From: Pseudomonadota bacterium | GTDB taxonomy: Bacteria; Pseudomonadota; Gammaproteobacteria; Burkholderiales; Burkholderiaceae_D | Assembly (NCBI GenBank): GCA_023435945.1 | Contig: JAEZLB010000314.1 | Coordinates: forward strand, 1-11,479 | Direction of reading: 5' to 3' | Length of the DNA: 11,479 bases | Shown: one piece after another, positions 5,731 to 11,479 of the stretch | Layout: every line of letters starts with the position of its first letter | Position numbering within the stretch: the stretch's first letter is position 1 | The notes under the pieces: model-generated | Databases searched by the model: none | The model's input: only the letters and a program-made list of their open reading frames with translations | What the model was told of the DNA's origin: nothing | Translations under genes and position numbers: made by a program

Positions 5731-7681
5731 GGGCATGCCGGCAAACAAGGGCCTGGCAGCCCTGCTGCTGGGTTTGTTTTTCATTGCCACGCTAATGATG
5801 GCATTGCCGGTTCACGCGCAATCCGGCGCCATGCTGGCCTCTGCATCATCGATGGATAGCCCGCTGAGCCGCATCAAGCGCTTGTTCTCCAGCGAACCCG
5901 AATTGCTGCCTCCCGATCAGGCTTTCATCGTCAATGTGCGCACAGCAGATGAAAACACGCTGATTGCGAGCTTCGTGCCAGCCAAAGGTTATTACCTGTA
6001 CCGTGAACGCCTGCAGTTCCGCGTGCTGGAACCGCAGAGCATGCAAGTGGCTGGCACCACCATGCCCGACGGCATCATCAAGGCCGATCCGACTTTCGGC
6101 AATGTAGAGGTTTATACTACTCCCTTCGATGTTCGCATTCATCTGGCGCGAGATGCCGCCGCGTCGCTTGAAGGCCGCCTGTTTTATGGTTATCAGGGCT
6201 GCGCGGAATCCGGCGTGTGTTATCCGCCCGAGGAAAAGGAGTTCTCGTTTACGCTGACGGCTGCCGGTGCTTCCGAGGCACCAGGTTCGGCTGCAATGGC
6301 CGCCGCAACGACGGGCGACTCTGCTTCGCTGCTGCCAGACTGGCTTGACCCCGATAACAGCGCCGCGCTGTTTGCCGGCGGCAGCGTGACCTGGCTAGTA
6401 CTCGCCTTCTTCGGTTTTGGCCTGCTACTGTCGCTGACACCTTGCGTATGGCCGATGATTCCCATCCTATCCGGCATCATCGCCGGGCAGGGCGCGGGCC
6501 TGGGTCGTGGTAAGGCCTTCCTGTTGTCCTCCGCTTACGTGCTGGGCATGGCCATGGTGTATGCGGTTGCCGGTGTGGCCGCCGGACTGAGCGGCTCCTT
6601 GCTGTCGGCTGCCCTGCAGACCCCCTGGGTGCTGGGCGGCATGGCGCTGGTATTCGTTGTGCTGGCCCTGTCCATGTTCGGCCTGTATGAATTGCAGCTG
6701 CCCGCCTTCCTGCAAAGCCGGCTGGCTGCCACCAGTAATCGCATCAGCAAGCGCACGGTATTCAGCGTCTTTGCCATGGGCGGTGTGTCGGCCATCATTG
6801 TCGGCCCCTGTGTGGCAGCACCACTGGCCGGCGCCTTGCTTTACATCAGTCAGACCCAGGACGTGGTGCTGGGTGGGCTGGCGTTGTTTGCAATGGCACT
6901 GGGGCAGGGTGTGCCGTTGCTGGTCGTCGGAACTTCGCTCGGTGGCGTGCTGCCGCGTGCCGGCGCGTGGATGAGCAAGATCAAGACCTTCCTCGGCATC
7001 CTGTTGCTGGGTGCAGCCGTGTGGATAGTCTCTCCTTTCCTGCCACTGTCGGTCATCATGGGATTGACGGGGGGCTTGCTTGTTTTTTACGCAATCCAGT
7101 TGCGGACATTCGATGCATTACCGATGAACGCGGGCGGCGCCGCTCGTGCGGGCAAGGGCCTGGGCCTGATAACGCTGCTGATAGGAGTCATGTATCTGGT
7201 TGGCGCGTTCTCGGGAAGCCGTGACTTCTTCCAGCCGCTTGCCGGACTGACCGGTGCAAAAAATGAACAGGTCGCGACTGCGTTGCCATTTCAGCGCGTG
7301 GCATCGGTGGATGAATTGCAAACCATTCTGGATCAGAATGCCGGCCGTTACGTGATGCTGGATTTCTACGCAGACTGGTGCGTATCCTGCAAGGAAATGG
7401 AACGGTTCACATTCTCCGACAAGGCAGTGCAGACCAAGCTGAAGGATGTGCTGCTGCTCAAGGCGGATGTCACTGCCAACAATGCCCAGGACAAGGCCTT
7501 GCTGGCGCGCTTTGGTTTGTTCGGGCCGCCGGGCATCATCTTCTTCGACGGCGCGGGTCAGGAAATCCGTTCACGCCGCGTGGTGGGTTACATGGAAGCC
7601 AATCGTTTTCTCAGGGTGCTGGAGCAGGTATTTCCTGCACGCGCTCCGATGAATGCTCTTGCCGAAGGCGCTGTTTCTTAG
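5705..7681 (+). CDS. dsbD: Thiol:disulfide interchange protein DsbD
   Basis: A 658-residue three-part protein (E. coli DsbD is about 565). An N-terminal signal sequence (core LAALLLGLFFIATLMMALP, ending near AHA-like HAQ) leads to a periplasmic alpha domain with the redox pair in GCAESGVCYPP (Cys166, Cys172). The multi-spanning membrane domain carries the electron-carrying pair in LTPCVWPM (Cys247) and VGPCVAAPL (Cys369). The periplasmic thioredoxin-like C-terminal domain has DFYADWCVSCK (Cys559, Cys562). All six redox cysteines of the family are present. The protein passes electrons from cytoplasmic thioredoxin to periplasmic DsbC/DsbG-type and cytochrome c maturation proteins. The ATG at 5705 follows GGAAG (5694-5698); an ATG at 5714 with GGAG (5701-5704) is equally plausible. 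It overlaps rmuC, so the two are probably co-transcribed. No clear terminator follows. Confidence 0.95.
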   Translation: MSRMTSRHKGMPANKGLAALLLGLFFIATLMMALPVHAQSGAMLASASSMDSPLSRIKRLFSSEPELLPPDQAFIVNVRTADENTLIASFVPAKGYYLYRERLQFRVLEPQSMQVAGTTMPDGIIKADPTFGNVEVYTTPFDVRIHLARDAAASLEGRLFYGYQGCAESGVCYPPEEKEFSFTLTAAGASEAPGSAAMAAATTGDSASLLPDWLDPDNSAALFAGGSVTWLVLAFFGFGLLLSLTPCVWPMIPILSGIIAGQGAGLGRGKAFLLSSAYVLGMAMVYAVAGVAAGLSGSLLSAALQTPWVLGGMALVFVVLALSMFGLYELQLPAFLQSRLAATSNRISKRTVFSVFAMGGVSAIIVGPCVAAPLAGALLYISQTQDVVLGGLALFAMALGQGVPLLVVGTSLGGVLPRAGAWMSKIKTFLGILLLGAAVWIVSPFLPLSVIMGLTGGLLVFYAIQLRTFDALPMNAGGAARAGKGLGLITLLIGVMYLVGAFSGSRDFFQPLAGLTGAKNEQVATALPFQRVASVDELQTILDQNAGRYVMLDFYADWCVSCKEMERFTFSDKAVQTKLKDVLLLKADVTANNAQDKALLARFGLFGPPGIIFFDGAGQEIRSRRVVGYMEANRFLRVLEQVFPARAPMNALAEGAVS

Positions 7682-7868
7682 CCATTTCTAGGGCGTTGTT
7701 CAGGTGATCCCGTCAGATGTCTAAGGACGGTGAAGGAATCCTTGTAACAGTGAGGAAGCGTACATGTCGTATGCAGATGTAAGCAGTCGTGACAGGTGTT
7801 TCAACTAATCTGAATGTTCATGTTAGGCTTCAGCCTTGTTGCATACAGATTCTGGAGTCCTTTCACGC

Positions 7869-8924
7869 ATGTCCTGCATTAGCGCTTCTGCAAAAAAAAT
7901 TATTCATCCCTTTGTTCTCGCCACAGCACTCTCTTCGGCATTTGTCTCAGTCGCTGCACAGGCTGCTACGGTCACCTTCAGCAATGGCGATCGCCTTTCA
8001 GGTGAATTGCTGCAAGTTGATGCCGATACGCTGCGCTTCAGTTCCGGCATGCTGGGCGAAGTGTCCATACCGTGGGACAAGGTGCAAGCCGTGGTGTCTG
8101 ATGAGGGCATGAATATTTTCCGTCCGGGGCAAGACCAGGATCCGGACAACGACAACCAGGCTTCGGTGGAAGACGGGAATGCTGCAATCGCGCAGACAGC
8201 GCAGCAGGAATTCGCAGCCGCTTCGCAGGATGCGGAAGCCGTTGCACCGAGCCAGCCCCTGTTGGACGAGGCGATGAAATATTCGGGACAACTCGATGTA
8301 GGCGGCACTTTCAATCGCGGCAATTCCAACGATGACCAGTTCAGTATATTGGGCGAGCTGACCGCACGTACCTCACAGCGCCGGTATACGTTCGGACTGG
8401 TGGTCAATGAGGGGCGGTCGTTTGGCGTGACCACGGTTTCCAATCGCCGCCTGCAAGGGCAGTACGATGCTTTCCTGAATGAACGGGACTTCCTGTTTGT
8501 GAGGGCAAGGGCAGAGCAGGATGAGATGGCAGATCTGGATTTGCGCGCAGCACTGGGTGGTGGTGTGGGTCGCCAGTTCATTGATAATGAGGCGACCAAA
8601 CTCTCTGCGCAGGTTGGTGTGAACTATGTCAATGAGGCCTATGCCGATGGCAATGACCAATCCTTCCCGACTTTGAGCATGGGCCTGAAGCTCGACCACC
8701 AGTTCTTCGAGCGTCGCCTGGTTTATTTTCAATACATGGATGTGGATACCAGTATGCGTGATACCAGTGATACCTTGCTCAGAACCCGCCTGGGATTGCG
8801 TGTCCCTATCACGCAAGGACTCAATGTCAGCACCCAGTTGAATCATGACTATGCCAATCAGCCTGCGGCAGGCAAGAAGAAGTCAGATACAGCGTTGATA
8901 TTCAGTGTGGGCTACGGATTCTGA
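7869..8924 (+). CDS. Outer-membrane DUF481 beta-barrel protein (YdiY-like) with N-terminal LSm/SH3-like domain
   Basis: A 351-residue exported protein. The N terminus (positive KK, hydrophobic core FVLATALSSAFVSV, cleavage-like AAQA|ATV near residue 32) is a signal peptide. A short domain follows, FSNGDRLSGELLQVDADTLR up to IPWDKVQAV, resembling the small LSm/SH3-like barrel often seen at the start of DUF481 proteins. After an acidic, Ala/Gln-rich linker comes the DUF481 region (from about YSGQLDVGGTFNRGNSN), rich in alternating beta strands and ending in SVGYGF. The terminal Phe is the usual outer-membrane insertion signal. Relatives are described as salt-induced outer-membrane proteins; the function is unknown. 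The ATG at 7869 follows GGAG (7854-7857); a TTG at 7836 in frame would add 11 residues before the signal peptide. The gene stands alone between dsbD and a strong terminator. Confidence 0.85.
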   Translation: MSCISASAKKIIHPFVLATALSSAFVSVAAQAATVTFSNGDRLSGELLQVDADTLRFSSGMLGEVSIPWDKVQAVVSDEGMNIFRPGQDQDPDNDNQASVEDGNAAIAQTAQQEFAAASQDAEAVAPSQPLLDEAMKYSGQLDVGGTFNRGNSNDDQFSILGELTARTSQRRYTFGLVVNEGRSFGVTTVSNRRLQGQYDAFLNERDFLFVRARAEQDEMADLDLRAALGGGVGRQFIDNEATKLSAQVGVNYVNEAYADGNDQSFPTLSMGLKLDHQFFERRLVYFQYMDVDTSMRDTSDTLLRTRLGLRVPITQGLNVSTQLNHDYANQPAAGKKKSDTALIFSVGYGF

Positions 8925-8993
8925 GCATTTGAGTGCGGAGCAGTACACGAGCCAGAAAGCTGCAAATAGGCCAGTTCTCTGAATGGCGGTATT

Positions 8994-9027
8994 AAAAACA
9001 AGGCAGCCATCTGGCTGCCTTGTTTTT
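8994..9027. terminator. Strong bidirectional intrinsic terminator between convergent genes
   Basis: AAAAACAAGGCAGCC (8994-9008) and GGCTGCCTTGTTTTT (9013-9027) are perfect 15-base complements around the four-base loop ATCT. The arms end in A5 and T5, so a GC-rich stem followed by a U-tract is made in both directions. It ends the DUF481 gene on the plus strand and the moaA-moeA unit on the minus strand. The moeA stop codon (9026-9028) lies on the edge of the stem. Confidence 0.93.
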
Positions 9028-10312
9028 ATATCAGGCCTTCGAACAAGACCACATCGACCTCATCGCCGGCCTGAATTCCGCCCTGTTCGTGATTCAGCAC
9101 GATCATGCAATTGGCTTCCGACATGGAGCGCAGGATGCCCGAACCTTGCGAGCCGGTGATGTTCACGACGCGTCGCCCTTGGTCGTCGAGAGCAAGGATG
9201 CCGCGCTGATATTCGGTGCGGCCCGCTTTCTTGCGTATCGGGGTTTGCGAGATGGCCCTCATCATCGGTAAGGGCTGTGCATCCGCACCCATCATGTGCA
9301 GCAAGGCTTCTCGCGCAAAGAAGTAGAAGGTCACCATCACGGCCACCGGATTGCCGGGCAGGCCGAACAGATAAGCGCTCTTGCCATTGGAGTTGATGCG
9401 GCCGAAGGCCATGGGGCGGCCCGGGCGCATGCCTATCTTCCAGAAAGTCACATCACCGAGCTGGGCCATCATCTGCTTGGTGTAATCGGCAGCGCCCACT
9501 GAAACGCCACCTGAAGTAATGATGGCGTCCGCATTCTCGCAGGCCGACCGGAAAGTCGCTTCCAGCAGCTCCGGTTCATCCTTTACCACGCCCATGTCGA
9601 TGATGTCGCAACCCAGGCGCGTGAGCATGCCGTAGATGGTGTAACGATTGCTGTCATAGACGCAACCCTCATCCAGCGGTTCGCCTATGGAGCGCAGTTC
9701 ATCGCCGGTGGAAAAGAATGCCACGCGCAGCCGGCGTGTCACGGGCACTTCTGCGATGCCCAGCGAGGCAAGCAATCCAAGGTCCGCAGGGCGCAGAATT
9801 TTTCCTTTTCTGAGGGCGGGCTTGCCTGCTGCAAGGTCTTAACCAGCCAGGCGCCGGTTGTCGCCGGGTTTCACTACGCCGGCCGGCAGCGTAATCTGCT
9901 GCGCGCTGGCAGCGCGGACGAATTCCTGCGGCACCACCGTGTCGCACCTGGCGGGCATCACGGCACCAGTCATGATTTGTACGCATTCGCGCGGTTTTAC
10001 TTCGCCTTCATGGGCACGGCCGGCATAAGCAGTGCCTATCACTGTCAGTATGAGGTCCTTGTCCTGCTGTAGATCGCTGCCGCGCAGCGCATATCCGTCC
10101 ATCGCGGAATTGTCGTGTGCAGGCACATTGATCGGGCAGATGATGTCCTGGGCCAGTACACGGTTCAGTGCACTCCGGATTGCGACTTTTTCAGTCGCCT
10201 GGATGGGCGTGACGAATTGCCGGATGATTTGTTGCGCGTGAGATACCGGCAGTGCATCGGGATCATAATCGGACAGGCAACTGACGACTTCTGACAGGGT
10301 AGGTTGAGTCAT
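9026..10312 (-). pseudogene. moeA: Molybdopterin molybdenumtransferase MoeA, interrupted by an in-frame TAA
   Basis: The whole 429-codon reading frame is MoeA, but codon 158 is TAA (9839-9841). The upstream piece (157 residues, 9842-10312) has the N-terminal MoeA features DNSAMDGYA (67-75) and IMTGA (113-117), and stops right after PGDNRRLAG. The frame continues with no shift: DLAAGKPALRKGKILRPADLG follows directly, then FSTGDEL, GGVSVGAADY (268-277), MRPGRP (295-300), GLPGNPVAV (317-325) and the C-terminal domain to the end. The family has Glu where the stop lies (G-E-D), so a single GAA-to-TAA change explains it. Intact MoeA ligates molybdenum into adenylylated molybdopterin with MogA-type activity upstream. 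The downstream piece could start only at a poor TTG (9775) or internal ATGs without a clear ribosome binding site. The gene is next to moaA, 48 bases after its stop. Everything else looks under selection, so the lesion is recent or a sequencing error. Confidence 0.9.
9839..9841 (-). other. moeA: Premature ochre codon (TAA) at codon 158 of moeA
   Basis: The plus strand reads TTA here, i.e. TAA on the coding strand, between GGT (Gly157) and GAC (Asp159). A plus-strand C at 9841 instead of A would give GAA (Glu) and one continuous MoeA of 428 residues. TAA is not a selenocysteine or pyrrolysine codon, and no slippery run adjoins it, so programmed recoding is unlikely. Confidence 0.9.
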
Positions 10313-10360
10313 TTTCTTGTTCTCTCAACGGAAGGAGGAGGGCAGTGTTCGTGCGAGCGA

Positions 10361-11476
10361 TCAACCGCCGATATAGGACATTTCGACTTTTCTATCCGCG
10401 CGTTTCAGTTCGCCGGTATTGGCCATGCGAAGTTCGGAATAACGGTCATTGCGTGCACGCCACAGGTGAGCGATGACAGTGGAAATTTCCTCATTGCTGC
10501 TGCCATTGCGCAGCAATGCGCGCAGGTCATGACCGCCGGTCGCAAACAGGCAGGTAAACAATTTGCCTTCCGTAGACAGGCGGGCGCGTGTGCAGGTGCT
10601 GCAGAAAGCTTGCGTGACGCTGGAAATGACGCCGATCTCGCCGCCGCCATCGGTGTAGCGCCAGCGCTCGGCAGTCTCGCCGGTGTAATTGGGCGAGATG
10701 GCTTCCAGTGGCATCTCGGCGGAGATCCGGCGTACCACTTCAGCCGACGGGATGACTTCATCCATCTTCCAGCCATTGGAGCTGCCTACATCCATGTATT
10801 CGATGAAGCGCAGGATGAAGGGCGAGCCTTTGAAATAACGCGCCATCGGCACGATTTCGGAATCGTTGGTACCGCCCTTGACCACCATGTTGACCTTGAT
10901 CGGACCCAGTCCGACCTTGTGCGCGACGTCGAGTCCGTTCAGCACATCGGACACAGGGAAATCCACGTCATTCATGCGACGGAAAACCGTATCGTCGAGC
11001 GCATCCAGCGAGACGGTCACGCGTTTTAAGCCTGCATCTTTCAGAGATTGCGCCTTGCGCGCCAGCAGGGAAGCGTTGGTAGTGAGCGTGAGATCCAGTT
11101 CGCGGCCGGAAGGTGTGCGTAGCGCGGCCAGCATTTCGATCAGGCGCTCGATATTCTTGCGCAGCAGCGGCTCACCACCGGTCAGGCGGATTTTCTCGAC
11201 GCCGTGCGTGACGAACAGTTTGGCAAGGCGCGTGATCTCCTCGAAAGTAAGCAAGGAGGAGTGCGGCAGGAATTTGTAATCCTTGTCGAAGACTTCACGC
11301 GGCATGCAATACACGCAGCGGAAATTGCAGCGGTCCGTGACCGAAATCCGCAAGTCGTGCAGGGGCCTGGCCAGCGTATCGGACAGCAGGCCGGTAGGCA
11401 CCTCCAGATGTTCCGGAATCGCGGGAACGGATTCCAGATAGCGGTGATCGACGAGTGGGATGATTTTTTCAGTCAT
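10361..11476 (-). CDS. moaA: GTP 3',8-cyclase MoaA (molybdenum cofactor biosynthesis)
   Basis: A 371-residue radical SAM enzyme, full length. The N-terminal cluster motif CNFRCVYC (Cys50, Cys54, Cys57) binds the SAM-coordinating 4Fe-4S cluster. GGEP (100-103) is the SAM-binding GGE motif. The C-terminal cluster cysteines are Cys292, Cys295 and Cys309 ([10 protein letters not shown], then FTCLF), which bind GTP through the second 4Fe-4S cluster. The chain ends in the required Gly-Gly (370-371). It converts GTP to 3',8-cyclo-GTP, the first step of molybdopterin synthesis, which MoaC completes. The ATG at 11476 lies three bases from the window edge, so its ribosome binding site and any earlier start cannot be seen. 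No Met occurs between it and the cluster motif. It is followed by moeA on the same strand; MoaC, MoaD/E and MobA genes are not in the window. Confidence 0.95.
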   Translation of the reverse strand: MTEKIIPLVDHRYLESVPAIPEHLEVPTGLLSDTLARPLHDLRISVTDRCNFRCVYCMPREVFDKDYKFLPHSSLLTFEEITRLAKLFVTHGVEKIRLTGGEPLLRKNIERLIEMLAALRTPSGRELDLTLTTNASLLARKAQSLKDAGLKRVTVSLDALDDTVFRRMNDVDFPVSDVLNGLDVAHKVGLGPIKVNMVVKGGTNDSEIVPMARYFKGSPFILRFIEYMDVGSSNGWKMDEVIPSAEVVRRISAEMPLEAISPNYTGETAERWRYTDGGGEIGVISSVTQAFCSTCTRARLSTEGKLFTCLFATGGHDLRALLRNGSSNEEISTVIAHLWRARNDRYSELRMANTGELKRADRKVEMSYIGG

Positions 11477-11479
11477 GGG

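Noticed and set aside
7710..7730. CCGTC/GACGG hairpin after dsbD as a terminator
   Set aside because: The stem has only five pairs with an 11-base loop and no T-run follows.
7836..7868. TTG start for the DUF481 protein
   Set aside because: It adds residues ahead of a good signal peptide, and the ATG at 7869 has a reasonable GGAG upstream.
9775..9777. Separate downstream gene beginning at TTG for the C-terminal half of MoeA
   Set aside because: The frame is continuous with the upstream half apart from one stop, the intervening codons are conserved MoeA sequence, and there is no well-spaced ribosome binding site.
10304..11029. A 241-codon open frame on the plus strand opposite moaA
   Set aside because: It lies antisense to a clearly conserved MoaA reading frame, has His/Asp-rich composition typical of a shadow frame and no recognisable domain. 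The nearby GGAAGGAGGAGGG is not followed by a fitting start.

Overview
This is an ordinary-looking chromosomal stretch of a Gram-negative proteobacterium. It encodes an outer-membrane-type beta-barrel, a periplasmic thiol reductase and polyisoprenyl-linked polysaccharide synthesis. The character of MoaA, MoeA, RmuC and DsbD and the moderate GC content (mid-50s by eye) suggest a betaproteobacterium, perhaps Burkholderiales/Oxalobacteraceae. That placement rests on family familiarity, not on a search.

Left block (95-3445, minus strand): a tight three-gene polysaccharide operon read wcaJ-like, gmm, manC. WcaJ-like loads the first sugar phosphate on undecaprenyl phosphate. ManC makes GDP-mannose. 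The GDP-mannose mannosyl hydrolase (Nudix) breaks it down. The genes overlap by 11 and 4 bases, so translation is probably coupled. The locus probably continues beyond the left edge.

Divergent spacer (3446-3814): about 370 bases with no gene but unusually rich in inverted repeats. It holds a possible three-way-junction fold upstream of wcaJ, an FNR/CRP-type dyad, and a run of hairpins in the putative leader of the globin gene. The last hairpin ends on the globin ribosome binding site.

Middle block (3815-7681, plus strand): a group II truncated haemoglobin, the RmuC coiled-coil DNA-associated protein, and DsbD, the membrane electron conduit that reduces periplasmic thiol proteins. rmuC and dsbD overlap, and no terminator is visible between the three genes. 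They could form a stress/redox transcription unit.

A monocistronic outer-membrane DUF481 protein follows (7869-8924). A strong bidirectional terminator (8994-9027) separates it from the convergent right block.

Right block (9026-11476, minus strand): the molybdenum cofactor genes moaA and moeA. MoaA looks intact. moeA is broken by a single in-frame TAA at codon 158, where the family normally has the Glu of a G-E-D motif. The rest of the gene is well preserved in the same frame, so this is a fresh nonsense mutation or a sequence error. This lesion and the structured globin leader deserve most attention. I see no mobile element, CRISPR array, tRNA or rRNA.
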